Of a DNA stretch of 64,000 nt, positions 43,636 through 53,957 are shown piece by piece. Positions within the stretch are counted from its first letter, which is position 1. Each line of letters opens with the position of its first letter. The DNA is from Sulfurimonas sp. (GTDB lineage: Bacteria > Campylobacterota > Campylobacteria > Campylobacterales > Sulfurimonadaceae). The notes beneath the pieces are model-generated. The model was not told the DNA's origin and searched no databases. It worked only from the letters and a program-made list of their open reading frames with translations. A program made the translations under genes and the position numbers. The stretch spans positions 1 to 64,000 of the forward strand of contig JALWTK010000061.1 in assembly GCA_027082875.1 (NCBI GenBank), written 5' to 3'.

Positions 43636-44580
43636 TCATTTAGTAGCATGTCTTATATTGTATAAATGAGTAGAATAGTTACGTGAAAAATCATGGACTC
43701 CATGACTATTTTTCATAAAATAAAGATAATCTGTTTTAGCAGGAAATATAGCAGCTTTTATAGCACTAAAACTCACATTGCAAACTGCAACACTAGGGAC
43801 ACCCTTATATAGGTAGGTATTAAAGATTGATCTATCATTTCGAATACGATATGGTGTAACTTTCATATGAGAATATTTTCCATAGTTCAAACTTCCATCC
43901 ATCTGAAGTTTCATACCTTTTTTTATTCTATTATAGATTACTGAACTTACTATAGGCATTTCTTGTTTATTTGCAGACTCTTTTTGGATTATAGAAGCGA
44001 TTGCTACATATTGAAACCATTTTTTCTTATTATATGTACCAAATATCTTCATAGAAAGTGCTTTCATCTTTTCATGTGATACTTTTAGTAGCAGATATAC
44101 AAGTTCTTTCTCTGTAATTCCTATTGGCATTTTGTATGTATCTGGCACAAAAGCCCCCTCTTTTACTGGGGCTTGATTCGTGTACTCAGAATACAATTTC
44201 TTGATGTTTAGATCTAAATTAATCGCTAATTGTCTCAAAAAGACATAAGTTGTTTCACCTGGAATAAGTGTTACATTTTGTAATGCAGCTTTTGCTCGTG
44301 TTAGTTTATATAGAAAATCTGCTTTCGTATTGCATGTAGTTCCTATATTTACCCAACCACTTTGTGGAGATCCAATAAAGCGAAGGATTAGGGAGTCAAG
44401 TTTACTTACATCATATTTTTTAGCCTGCATTTGTGCTATAATTTGATTAATAGACCCCTCTTTTATATAGAGTACTTTAGGGGTTTTAATTGGCTTATTT
44501 AGGTAGTACATGAACGATAACATAATTATTAACATTATCTCTAAAACATATTTTACGATTATTAGCTTTTTTATCTTCAT
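43636..44580 (-). CDS. mltG: endolytic murein transglycosylase MltG (YceG-like)
   Basis: Ends growing glycan strands at the inner membrane. One N-terminal membrane helix (IVKYVLEIMLIIMLSFMYYL), a LysM-like region (YIKEGSINQIIAQM), then the YceG domain with the catalytic Glu in IIQKESANKQEMPIVSSVIYNRI and the QMDGSLNYG motif. I start at ATG 44580, with GGAAAG upstream; an in-frame ATG at 44598 is possible. Either way its 5' end overlaps that of the divergent AsmA-like gene by at least 70 nt. Confidence 0.88.
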   Translation of the reverse strand: MKIKKLIIVKYVLEIMLIIMLSFMYYLNKPIKTPKVLYIKEGSINQIIAQMQAKKYDVSKLDSLILRFIGSPQSGWVNIGTTCNTKADFLYKLTRAKAALQNVTLIPGETTYVFLRQLAINLDLNIKKLYSEYTNQAPVKEGAFVPDTYKMPIGITEKELVYLLLKVSHEKMKALSMKIFGTYNKKKWFQYVAIASIIQKESANKQEMPIVSSVIYNRIKKGMKLQMDGSLNYGKYSHMKVTPYRIRNDRSIFNTYLYKGVPSVAVCNVSFSAIKAAIFPAKTDYLYFMKNSHGVHDFSRNYSTHLYNIRHATK

Positions 44581-47500
44581 ATTTGCAGTACTTTCCATTA
44601 TTTTTATAATACTTCAAAATGGTCTTTTCATTAATGAGTTAACTATTTCAAATATTCATATTAAGCAATTATACATAAAATGGAATGAAAGAATAGATAT
44701 TTCACTCCAAGAGATTGATATTCAAGAAAATAGTCATCCAAGTACAAAAAAACTTGATACTTCCAAAGTTAATCAATACTTTACTTTACTCTCAACAACA
44801 AAAGGATGGTTTAACTCTTTCATTGTCGAAAAAATTATTTATAAAGATATTGTAGGTTCATTTAAGTATAGAATAGGAGAGAGTGGTTTTTTTCTAGCAC
44901 ACTCTCCAAGTTTAAATATCGATACAACACTAGATTTAAGTCCACAAAGTATTCAACTCACTCTTAATAGTTTCAAAGATGAGAAACAACAAGTCTATAT
45001 GGATGGCTTTTTGTACTTTGACACAAGAAAAAGTGTACTTTACACAGATCTCCATGCCAAGCTCTCTAATGTTGCTGATTTTACTCTATATACAGTCGCA
45101 AGTAACAAAAAGCTTTTTTATAAGCTAAGAAGTAACAAAAAAATACAAGATCTCGAGTATCTTATAAATTTAGCACACTTACCCAATGGTATTCGATACT
45201 GGGCATATGATGCTATTACAATGTCCTATGCTACACTCAAAGATATTACAGGATATATAAAGTATGACGACATAAAAAATGCTTATAAAAATATACATGT
45301 GCAAGCAACACTTTATGATGCTAATTATACTTACAATCCGAAACTCGATGCTATTCATACTCAAAAAATCGAATTAGAATTTAAGAATGGACTCTTTTCT
45401 ATACGACCAATGCAAGCCACTTCTTATGGAATGGATCTAGGTAAGAGCTGGGTACTTATTGACTTTACTGCTAAAAAAGAGATATTACTCACACTCTCTC
45501 TACTCTTTGATGCTAAACTCAATAAACCTATACTTAAGATACTTGAAGCTTATAAAATAAAACTTCCTTTTTTACAAAATAGTGGGAATGTGGCAACTAA
45601 CTTGAAGATTGAAGTAGGATTAGAAACTATCTCTGTAAACGCAAAAGGTACATTTTTTACAAAAGAAGCAAATTTTGACTATCTTGGGCTCAATATAGAT
45701 ATCCATAATGCAAGAATACTCTTGGATAATTATGATGTTTCCATAAAAGATATGAATGCAAGTTACCTAGATATTGCCAAAGCAGTTGTAGATGTTAAGT
45801 ACAATGCGAAGAGAGAGGAAGGAAAAATAGACTTTAAGCTTAATAGCTTTCAGCTACTTGATATTAAACTAGCTCAAGCACTTCATATTACTTATAATAT
45901 TTCTCCTAAGAAAGATACAATCAATCTAGTAAATTCTAAATGGAACTATCAAGGACAGAGTATCTCTTTAGATAGTGTAGTTCTTCCTTTTAGCTTAGAA
46001 ACATTAGAGTTAGATATCCCAGCTACTTTAATTACCTTAGATGGGCTTGGAAATGCTTTTGTCTCTGGAAAAGTAAATGTTAAAAGTTTTATCACTGATC
46101 TCAATATTGATGTCCTTAACTTTAACTATGATGGTTTTAAGTTAGCACAATCGAATGCTCCACTTCATTTACACTATGAAGATACACTTAAAATAAAATC
46201 AGATAGACCTATATACTTCGATGTAAGTGGATCTAGATATCAGTTTAATGATTTTTGCCTTGAACTCAAAGATAATAATCTTTATCTCAAGCATACACTT
46301 GTACATATTGGTAAATATATTGAGATGAAAATTTATGCAAAACACAATCTTCAAACAAAAAAAGCACATGTTAGTTTAAATAACTTCATTTTAAAAGATC
46401 CAAATACAAAAAAAGTGCTCTATAAGAAAAATAAAATACTTCTTTCCTCTGAAATAATAGATAATATGCTTAAAATATCTTCTCCTGAAATATCATCAAG
46501 TTTTATCGCCCAAGATACTGGTTGGCGACTTAATGTCAACTCAATCAGTCATATATCCAAGAACTCTGATTTACTCAAAGAACTTTATATTACAAATGGA
46601 GAATTTGTTCTCTTTAAAAATAAAAATGATAAATATACTCGCTTCAAAGCAAAACTCAAATACCCTTATAAAATACTACTTAAAAACGGGGAACCAACAG
46701 ACCTATATACAGTAAAAGGGAAAATTTATAAAGAGAAGGTCTATCTTAATATTAACGATAAGCTCTTTTTTACCATAAAAGAAGATATGAAAGTGAGAAT
46801 GAATAATAGTAGTGTCAATATTATAGCCCTTCTTGATGCAGTAGAAAACTTCAGTGCAAAAAAAAATAAAACCAAAAAATCAATAAATATTACGCTTGAA
46901 GCTAAAAACTCTTCTCTATATGTTTCTAAAGACCGATCTATACTTTATGATAAATTGAATCTTCAATACTACAATAATATTCTCACAGCACAACTTAAAC
47001 ATGATCAAGGAAAAGCAGGATTAAAACTTAAAAAGAAAACTTTTCATCTTTATGGAAAAAAGTTTAACGATCAGTTTATGAACAAGCTTTTTTCCCTCTC
47101 AAAATTTCATGGTGGATCATTAGATTTTTCACTAGATGGGACATTAAGCGACTATACAGGTGTAATATATGTACGTAAGACAACAATGAAAAATTATGCA
47201 ATTTTAAATAATATACTTGCCTTTATCAATACTATCCCTTCCCTTGCGACTTTTAGTCTTCCTGGGTACAATAAAAGTGGACTTTTTGTAAAACGAGCAT
47301 TTATCCACTTTAAATCAAAAAACAATAGTTTTAATTTAGAAGATATTTATCTTGATTCAAAAGAGATTAAGGTTGTAGGAAAAGGAACAATGGATCTGCC
47401 AACTGATAATATGAATATAATACTTAATCTTAAATCAGACTTAGGAAGTGACTTAGCAAAAGTACCTCTCCTTGGTTATGCTATTCTTGGACAAGATACT

Positions 47501-47665
47501 ATCTCTACAACACTTAAACTAAGTGGGAAGATAGAGAATCCAAAAATACGATCTATGGTAGCCAAAGATATCGTTGTTGCACCTCTTAACATTATAAAAA
47601 GGACACTCACTCTTCCATATAAATTGATTCATGATGTAATCGATAAAAAGAAGGAAATGAAATAG
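44510..47665 (+). CDS. large YhdP/AsmA-like envelope protein
   Basis: A 1051-aa protein with one N-terminal membrane anchor (TIISFFIFIFAVLSIIFIIL) and a very long beta-rich periplasmic body. The C terminus is of AsmA-like type (LPGYNKSGLFVKRAFIHF, KEIKVVGKGTMDLPTDNMNIILNL, ending in DIVVAPLNIIKRTLTLP), as in YhdP. The YhdP/TamB/YdbH proteins are thought to carry phospholipids to the outer membrane by a beta-groove. AGGTAGTAC precedes the ATG. It overlaps mltG head-to-head. Confidence 0.82.
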   Translation: MNDNIIINIISKTYFTIISFFIFIFAVLSIIFIILQNGLFINELTISNIHIKQLYIKWNERIDISLQEIDIQENSHPSTKKLDTSKVNQYFTLLSTTKGWFNSFIVEKIIYKDIVGSFKYRIGESGFFLAHSPSLNIDTTLDLSPQSIQLTLNSFKDEKQQVYMDGFLYFDTRKSVLYTDLHAKLSNVADFTLYTVASNKKLFYKLRSNKKIQDLEYLINLAHLPNGIRYWAYDAITMSYATLKDITGYIKYDDIKNAYKNIHVQATLYDANYTYNPKLDAIHTQKIELEFKNGLFSIRPMQATSYGMDLGKSWVLIDFTAKKEILLTLSLLFDAKLNKPILKILEAYKIKLPFLQNSGNVATNLKIEVGLETISVNAKGTFFTKEANFDYLGLNIDIHNARILLDNYDVSIKDMNASYLDIAKAVVDVKYNAKREEGKIDFKLNSFQLLDIKLAQALHITYNISPKKDTINLVNSKWNYQGQSISLDSVVLPFSLETLELDIPATLITLDGLGNAFVSGKVNVKSFITDLNIDVLNFNYDGFKLAQSNAPLHLHYEDTLKIKSDRPIYFDVSGSRYQFNDFCLELKDNNLYLKHTLVHIGKYIEMKIYAKHNLQTKKAHVSLNNFILKDPNTKKVLYKKNKILLSSEIIDNMLKISSPEISSSFIAQDTGWRLNVNSISHISKNSDLLKELYITNGEFVLFKNKNDKYTRFKAKLKYPYKILLKNGEPTDLYTVKGKIYKEKVYLNINDKLFFTIKEDMKVRMNNSSVNIIALLDAVENFSAKKNKTKKSINITLEAKNSSLYVSKDRSILYDKLNLQYYNNILTAQLKHDQGKAGLKLKKKTFHLYGKKFNDQFMNKLFSLSKFHGGSLDFSLDGTLSDYTGVIYVRKTTMKNYAILNNILAFINTIPSLATFSLPGYNKSGLFVKRAFIHFKSKNNSFNLEDIYLDSKEIKVVGKGTMDLPTDNMNIILNLKSDLGSDLAKVPLLGYAILGQDTISTTLKLSGKIENPKIRSMVAKDIVVAPLNIIKRTLTLPYKLIHDVIDKKKEMK

Positions 47666-47677
47666 AGTATACCCTTT

Positions 47678-48880
47678 TTATTCGTTTCTTAAAACTGTCA
47701 ATATGTCTACTTCACTGGCTTTTTTTGCTGGATAATAAGAAGAACCCACTACAATAGCAAAAGCACCAGTTACAATAAGCGTAAAATCGACTACACTTAA
47801 GTCTAAAGGCAGTGTAGAGGTTGGGTAAACATCTTTTGGAAGCGAAACTATATCAAAAGTACTTAATATCCAAATACCACTGAGACCTAAAAAAATCCCA
47901 GCAGCAATACCACTAATTCCAATAATTATTCCGAGATAAAGGAATACTTTTTTAATCTCTACATTTGTAGTTCCTAAAGAGAGAAGTAGTGCTATCTCAG
48001 AGCGTCTATTCATTACGGTCATAAGTAGTGAAGATATAATATTTATAGCAGCTATAAGGATAATAAGCATAAGCACTATAAAAAGTGACATTTTTTCCAT
48101 CTCTAAGGCTGCGAAAAAGTTAAGGTTGTCCTGCCACCATCCTTTTACAGCTACACTCACAGGTAAGTCTTTCTCTATTTTAAGAATATCTTTACGAGGT
48201 TTTGAAGAGTAGACATGTATACCATCGTAGAGATTACTTGGCATATGCATGAGTATTTGCATAGCTTCTAAACTCGTATAGCTGTAAGCTTTATCATATG
48301 CTGAGAGACCTGAATCAAAGACAGACTTTATCTTAAACCGTTTTATCTTTGGGGTCATAGAGAACCCACCTGGTTCTACATTGGTAAAAATATACATTAG
48401 CTTATCATCTCTATAGAGAGAGAACTCTTGTTTCAAACTCTTACCGATGATAACATCAAATTTTTTAAACTGAGTGTCTTTTATCGCTTTTGCTAAAACA
48501 CTATTTACCTTCGCTTCATCAGAGAAGTTTACACCAAATAGATAGCCACCTTCTAGTTCTGAACCACTGCGTATCATAACTGAAGACTGGATATAAGGGC
48601 TAAAGGTAAGTGTTGGAAATTTTGTTTCTAAATCTATAAGAAGGTCTCTGTTTACTGCACCATAAAATTTAGGTATGATCGTTAATGGGTAGTTCATAGT
48701 CGTGAGTTTATTTTTAAACTCTTTATCAAAACCATTCATAAGAGCCATGGCAATAAGAAGCACCATAACACCAAGGGTAATCCCTAAAAATGCGAGAAGT
48801 GCTGATAAAAAGATAAAAGGTTGTTCTTTATCAAAACGTAAAAATCTTTTGACGAGGTAAGGTACTATAGATGTTTTCAA
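47678..48880 (-). CDS. lolC: lipoprotein-releasing ABC transporter permease LolC/E
   Basis: Inner-membrane permease that extracts lipoproteins for LolA. It has the FtsX/MacB fold: an N-terminal helix ([23 protein letters not shown]), a large periplasmic domain, and three C-terminal helices ([19 protein letters not shown], then the ...[13 protein letters not shown] segment). I start at a TTG (48880) that overlaps the secA stop codon as TTGA; this gives 400 aa, the family length. An in-frame ATG at 48922 would lie inside secA and add 14 odd residues. LolD is not in the window. Confidence 0.88.
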   Translation of the reverse strand: MKTSIVPYLVKRFLRFDKEQPFIFLSALLAFLGITLGVMVLLIAMALMNGFDKEFKNKLTTMNYPLTIIPKFYGAVNRDLLIDLETKFPTLTFSPYIQSSVMIRSGSELEGGYLFGVNFSDEAKVNSVLAKAIKDTQFKKFDVIIGKSLKQEFSLYRDDKLMYIFTNVEPGGFSMTPKIKRFKIKSVFDSGLSAYDKAYSYTSLEAMQILMHMPSNLYDGIHVYSSKPRKDILKIEKDLPVSVAVKGWWQDNLNFFAALEMEKMSLFIVLMLIILIAAINIISSLLMTVMNRRSEIALLLSLGTTNVEIKKVFLYLGIIIGISGIAAGIFLGLSGIWILSTFDIVSLPKDVYPTSTLPLDLSVVDFTLIVTGAFAIVVGSSYYPAKKASEVDILTVLRNE

Positions 48881-51447
48881 GAAGCAAAAATACCTTTTTT
48901 GGGACCACTTTTTCCACAGCACTGCTTGTACTTTTTACCACTACCACAAGGACAAGGGTCATTGCGTGCAACTTTTTTCTCTGAGAACTCTTCTAGTTCT
49001 ACATGACTAAGTTGCATCTGAGCCTCTTGTATCCTCTGTTCTTGTGCTAAACGCTCTGCAACTGCTGCAGCTTCTTCTTCCGCACTTTCTACTTTAAACT
49101 GTATAATTTGCAATGTTCTAATAGTGTTAAACTTAATTTCATCAATAAGTTCTGTAAAGAGATTAAAACTCTCTTTTTTATACTCGACCAAAGGATCTTT
49201 TTGGTTATAAGCACGTAAACGTATACCCGTTTTCATACTATCCATAGCATAAAGATGATCTCTCCATGCACTATCTAGCTCTTTTAGATAGAACTCTTTT
49301 TCGATGTCTTGCTGTATACCATCTTCTAGGATACTCATTTTTTCATCATAAACACTTTTTATAAGAGCAACAACTTTTTCTAAAAGCTCTTCATACTCTA
49401 AGCCTTCAACTTCTGTAATAGTAAGCTCATAGTTTATCTTCTCTAAAAGGTGTTCTTTCAGTGTTTCAAGATTAAAGTCCTCTCTTGCTCCACCATCAAA
49501 TATATCTGAAAGATCTAGGAGATGTACCATATACTCTTGACGTATTTCATTTATCTTTGCATCTATATCATACTCACTACTTAAAAGTTGATTTCTAAAC
49601 TTATAGACGATCTTGCGTTGCTCATTTGCTACATCATCGTATTCAACAATCTGTTTACGACCCTCATAGTGCATATTTTCGACTTTTTTCTGTGCTTTTT
49701 CTACGGCACGAGTCACCATCTTAGACTCTATATACTCCCCATCTTCAACACCTAAACGCTCCATAATAGACTTGATTTTATCTGAGCCAAAAATACGAAG
49801 TAGATTATCTTCTAGTGAGAGATAAAACTGAGTAGTTCCAGCATCACCTTGACGACCTGAACGTCCACGCAGTTGGTTATCTATACGACGGTTTTCATGG
49901 CGTTCTGTACCTACAATATAAAGCCCTCCAAGTGCACGAACATCATCATTTACTTTGATATCAACACCACGACCAGCCATATTTGTAGCAATCGTTACAG
50001 CACCCTTAGTACCAGCAGATTTAATAATCTCACCCTCTTGAGCATGGTTCTTTGCATTAAGTACTGTATGGACTATTTTCTCTTTTTTGAGAACAGCATG
50101 TAGAAGCTCTGATTTTTCAATACTTGCAGTACCAATAAGCACTGGCTGACCAGTTTCACTTAACTTTTTAATAGTAGCAATCACTGCCGCAAATTTTTCC
50201 TCTTCTGTCTTGTAGATAAGGTCATTGAGATCTTGTCTTGCAATAGGAATATTTGTAGGGATAGAGACAACATCAAGATTATAAATCTGAGCGAACTCTG
50301 TCGCTTCAGTTTCTGCTGTTCCTGTCATACCCGCTAGTTTATCATACATTCTAAAGTAGTTTTGAAATGTGATATCAGCAAGAGTCTGTGTCTCTTCTTT
50401 TATCTCAACACCCTCTTTAGCTTCAAGTGCTTGATGCAAACCGTCTGAAAAACGACGACCTTCACTGATACGACCAGTAAATTCATCTACGATCATCACT
50501 TCACCATCACTGACAACATAATCAACATCAATTTCAAAAATATAGTTTGACTTTAGTGCTTGATCTAGTACATGAGAGAGAGAAGCATTTTCTAAACTAA
50601 AGAGGTTTTCTACACCAAAAAGTTCTTCTGCTTTTGTGTTCCCCTCTTCTGTAACAAGTACTATTTTATCTTTCTCATCTACGGTGAAGTGTTTATCTTT
50701 AACTAATGCTTTTGCAACTTGGTCTGCACGAACATAGTCTTGCATATTACGATTAGTAGGTCCAGAAATAATAAGAGGTGTTCTGGCTTCATCAATTAAA
50801 ATAGAGTCAACTTCATCAACGATAACAAAGTTATGCTCGCGTTGTGCCATATTCTCTTTTGTATAACTCATATTATCTCTAAGATAATCAAAACCAAATT
50901 CATTGTTTGTCCCATAAGTAATATCTGCGTCATAAGCAGCTTTTTTCTCAGCAGGGTCATTTACAGTTTCTAAAACAGTTCCAACACTATAGCCTAGAAA
51001 ATTATACAGAGGTGACATCTCATTCGCATCGCGAGAGGCAAGATAATCATTAACAGTAACTAAATGAACACCTTTTCCAGTCATCGCATTCAGAGTAATT
51101 GCAAGAGTAGCAACAAGAGTTTTACCCTCACCCGTTTTCATCTCAGCAATTCTCCCCTCATGAAGAGTCATACCACCTATAAGCTGTACATCGAAATGAC
51201 GCATGCCAAGAACACGCTTACTCGCTTCTCGTGTAATAGCAAAAGAGTCTAAAAGCACATCATCAAGTGTTTTACTTTCATCTATTACTGCAGATTTTAG
51301 TGTTTCAAAAGCTGTTTGAAGCTCTTCATCACTCATAGGTTCATATTTCGACTCTAAACTATTGATCTCTTTTACACGTTTGTTATATTTTTTCAATTCG
51401 CGGTCATTTGATGTTCCAAAGACCTTCCCCATAAATGCTTGTAGCAT
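48877..51447 (-). CDS. secA: preprotein translocase ATPase SecA
   Basis: Motor of the Sec pathway. DEAD helicase motifs: [14 protein letters not shown] (Walker A), [26 protein letters not shown] and [15 protein letters not shown]-like [13 protein letters not shown], then [11 protein letters not shown]. The C-terminal zinc finger [13 protein letters not shown] binds SecB or lipids. I start at ATG 51447 ([11 protein letters not shown]), with AAGGGTG upstream, giving 856 aa; a longer frame from 51504 adds an unlikely 19 residues. Confidence 0.96.
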   Translation of the reverse strand: MLQAFMGKVFGTSNDRELKKYNKRVKEINSLESKYEPMSDEELQTAFETLKSAVIDESKTLDDVLLDSFAITREASKRVLGMRHFDVQLIGGMTLHEGRIAEMKTGEGKTLVATLAITLNAMTGKGVHLVTVNDYLASRDANEMSPLYNFLGYSVGTVLETVNDPAEKKAAYDADITYGTNNEFGFDYLRDNMSYTKENMAQREHNFVIVDEVDSILIDEARTPLIISGPTNRNMQDYVRADQVAKALVKDKHFTVDEKDKIVLVTEEGNTKAEELFGVENLFSLENASLSHVLDQALKSNYIFEIDVDYVVSDGEVMIVDEFTGRISEGRRFSDGLHQALEAKEGVEIKEETQTLADITFQNYFRMYDKLAGMTGTAETEATEFAQIYNLDVVSIPTNIPIARQDLNDLIYKTEEEKFAAVIATIKKLSETGQPVLIGTASIEKSELLHAVLKKEKIVHTVLNAKNHAQEGEIIKSAGTKGAVTIATNMAGRGVDIKVNDDVRALGGLYIVGTERHENRRIDNQLRGRSGRQGDAGTTQFYLSLEDNLLRIFGSDKIKSIMERLGVEDGEYIESKMVTRAVEKAQKKVENMHYEGRKQIVEYDDVANEQRKIVYKFRNQLLSSEYDIDAKINEIRQEYMVHLLDLSDIFDGGAREDFNLETLKEHLLEKINYELTITEVEGLEYEELLEKVVALIKSVYDEKMSILEDGIQQDIEKEFYLKELDSAWRDHLYAMDSMKTGIRLRAYNQKDPLVEYKKESFNLFTELIDEIKFNTIRTLQIIQFKVESAEEEAAAVAERLAQEQRIQEAQMQLSHVELEEFSEKKVARNDPCPCGSGKKYKQCCGKSGPKKGIFAS

Positions 51448-51463
51448 TGGCACCCTTATATAA

Positions 51464-51492
51464 GTTACTATATAGTTTATTATATAGTAAAC
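51464..51492. repeat. ACTATATAGT inverted repeat between secA and lolA
   Basis: GTTACTATATAGT and ATATAGTAAAC flank a short centre, an imperfect palindrome with the same half-site as the perfect one at 10418-10443. It lies in the divergent secA/lolA intergenic region, close to the secA start. Confidence 0.5.
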
Positions 51493-51582
51493 ATGAAATT
51501 GCATTTATTTTATCACGTATTACCTAATAAGAAGTATAAATGGATAATTCGATATAATTTCTATTCAAAAAAAAGGATAAAC

Positions 51583-52098
51583 TTGCACAAATTACTTTCA
51601 TTACTTTTCGCTGTTTCACTTAGTTTCGCAAATATGATACATATTAACTCTTTTGAGGCTGATTTTACTCAAACAATAGTAAACGATAAAAATCACACTC
51701 TTACATATCAAGGTCATGTGCTGGCGAGAAAACCACAACTTGCACTCTGGCAGTATACAAAGCCTGTTGAGAAAAGTATCTATATTACACATACTCAAGC
51801 AGTTATCATCGAACCTGAGATAGAACAAGTCTATATACAAAATATTAAAAGTAGTTTTGATTTTTTTAATGTTATAAAAAATGCTAAAAAAGTAAGTAGT
51901 AACACCTATATTGCAGAGTTTCAGGAGACGAAATATACTATTACGATAAAAGAAAATAGACTCATCTCTATCTCTTACCTTGATGAACTAGAAAATAGAG
52001 TTCTTATTGTTTTTTCAAAGCAGGTACAAAATAAACCTATAGATAAAAAAATATTTACTCCAAATATTCCTCTTGATTATGATATTATTAGAGGCTAA
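51583..52098 (+). CDS. lolA: outer-membrane lipoprotein carrier protein LolA
   Basis: Periplasmic chaperone that takes lipoproteins from LolCDE to the outer membrane. Signal peptide HKLLSLLFAVSLSFA, then FEADFTQTIVNDKNHTLTYQGHVLARKPQLALWQY with the LolA-typical FTQ and W/Y residues. I start at TTG 51583, with AAGGA 6 bp upstream (171 aa). No ATG lies at a fitting place; the earlier ATG at 51493 would add 30 residues before the signal. It overlaps the convergent EAL gene by 11 nt. Confidence 0.85.
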   Translation: MHKLLSLLFAVSLSFANMIHINSFEADFTQTIVNDKNHTLTYQGHVLARKPQLALWQYTKPVEKSIYITHTQAVIIEPEIEQVYIQNIKSSFDFFNVIKNAKKVSSNTYIAEFQETKYTITIKENRLISISYLDELENRVLIVFSKQVQNKPIDKKIFTPNIPLDYDIIRG

Positions 52099-53830
52099 GG
52101 GAAGGTTTTCCCACATAATAACCTTGTGAATAATCTATTCCTAGTGATTTAACTATTTCATAAATCTCTTCACTTTCTACATGTTCCGCTATGGTTTTAA
52201 TACCACTCTTTTTTGCAAAGTTTACTATGCTTTGCACTATAAGTTGATGTCCACTGTCGCTGTTTAATTCTTTTATAAAAGTACCATCTATTTTAATATA
52301 CTCTGCTTCAAGTTCAAACATACGACTATAAGCAGACTTATCCGTTCCAAAGTCATCAACTATTACATGAAAACCTTTGTTTTTTAAGCCTAAAATCTGC
52401 TTATCAACTTGAAGCTTTTTATTTACAATGATATCTTCTACTATCTCTAAATGGACACGAGAAGAGGCGATGTTATACTTCTCACATTTATACTCTAAAA
52501 ATTCTAAAAGATAATTTTCATGTAAATCATGCATACTAATATTTATAGAAAAATTATAATCATTATTCTTAAAAAGTTTAAATGTTTTATCAATGACAGT
52601 TTTTGTTATCTGAGTAATAAGACCAACTTGTTTTGCACTCTTAATAAATTTATCAGCATCTATAAGTTTATTATCACTATCCATTAATCGACAAAGTACC
52701 TCATAATGTTTTTTCTTTGTATCATCATTTGAGATGATAGGCTGATAATAGGTGAAAATTTTATCTTCATCAAAAGCTTTTTGCAGGATACCAACCCAAT
52801 AAAGGGATTCACGTTGTTCTTTCATATACTCTGAATAGATATCAAATATTACAATTTGATTGCCACCAAAGAAACGGGCCTCTTTTGATGCAGCTTTTGA
52901 GTTTATAAAAAGTTTATTACCTACACCATTATCTATTCCTATAGAAAAAACTATATAATGGGTATGTCCATCAAATTCAATAGGAGACTCTTTAAAAAGT
53001 GACTGTATTTGATTAGAGAGAAGTAGAGCCTGATCAACTACCGGATTATCCAGTAAAATAACATATTCATCTGCTGTAATATGATAGAGAGTAGCATTTG
53101 TAGGTAAAAAAAGTTTAAGATTATTGGCTGTCTCTTTTAAAAGTTTATTGGCTTTACCCATACCGTATGTTGTATTAACAAAATCAAAATGATCGATATT
53201 TAGATAAATAATTGCTTGCTCATTCTCACCAATAGCCTCTTGCAATGCATATCTACTAGGAAGTTTTGTAAGCTCATATATATATTTATTTACATGAACA
53301 TTTTTTTTATAAATATCTATTTGCTTAGTAAGATTTTTTTCATTGAGCATAAAACGCCCTATACGCTTTCTTTCATACTGTAGATCATTATTAAGTCTTT
53401 CTATCTGTGGGCTTAAATACTTTCTTTCATTAGCCTGTTTTGAAAGGAGAACAACAATGGCCTCTAAAAAATCTGCTGTTTTAAAGGGTTTTATCTGTAG
53501 TGAAGATATACCAAATCTATAGTAAGAGAGGATTTCATCTTTTGACTTTGAAGCAGTAGTCAAGATAATCTCTTGGTATTTATTAGCAGATCTAATATTT
53601 TTTACTAAATTTTCTGTGCTCATTATCTCTGAAGAGGAATCTATAATAACTAAATCATAAGTATGTACTTTTAAGTATCCAAGCCCTAATGTAGCATCAA
53701 CGGCATCATCGACACGAGCAAATACTTTTTTGAGTCCCGTTGTAATAGTTCTAAGAAAATCTTCGTTTTCATCTATATAAAGTAATGATAATGATTTTGA
53801 AAAGGGAAGTAAATCTTTTAACTCAGCCAC
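52088..53830 (-). CDS. receiver-GGDEF-EAL protein, likely c-di-GMP phosphodiesterase
   Basis: A receiver-like domain (1-130) leads into a GGDEF-type domain whose signature is ITADEYVIL, without GG, so it is unlikely to make c-di-GMP. The EAL domain (about 345-580) has EVL (YEVLCRLMD) for EAL, plus the Asn in FSINISM, the acidic pair in VDDFGTDKSA, Lys in EYIKIDG, Glu in IAEHVE and SQGYYVGKP, so the metal-binding residues are kept. The receiver has D63 (LVIIDSSSE) and the KP Lys (LQIKPFK), hence probably phospho-controlled. 580 aa. Confidence 0.88.
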   Translation of the reverse strand: MAELKDLLPFSKSLSLLYIDENEDFLRTITTGLKKVFARVDDAVDATLGLGYLKVHTYDLVIIDSSSEIMSTENLVKNIRSANKYQEIILTTASKSKDEILSYYRFGISSLQIKPFKTADFLEAIVVLLSKQANERKYLSPQIERLNNDLQYERKRIGRFMLNEKNLTKQIDIYKKNVHVNKYIYELTKLPSRYALQEAIGENEQAIIYLNIDHFDFVNTTYGMGKANKLLKETANNLKLFLPTNATLYHITADEYVILLDNPVVDQALLLSNQIQSLFKESPIEFDGHTHYIVFSIGIDNGVGNKLFINSKAASKEARFFGGNQIVIFDIYSEYMKEQRESLYWVGILQKAFDEDKIFTYYQPIISNDDTKKKHYEVLCRLMDSDNKLIDADKFIKSAKQVGLITQITKTVIDKTFKLFKNNDYNFSINISMHDLHENYLLEFLEYKCEKYNIASSRVHLEIVEDIIVNKKLQVDKQILGLKNKGFHVIVDDFGTDKSAYSRMFELEAEYIKIDGTFIKELNSDSGHQLIVQSIVNFAKKSGIKTIAEHVESEEIYEIVKSLGIDYSQGYYVGKPSLSL

Positions 53831-53957
53831 ATTAATATCCTAGAAATATAAGTTTATATTATTGTATCACATTTTTATTAAGTAAGTTTGAAAAAAGAAG
53901 GATTTAGAAGAAGGAAGAGTAGATAACACACAAGTGTGTATTATCTAACAGAAATGA

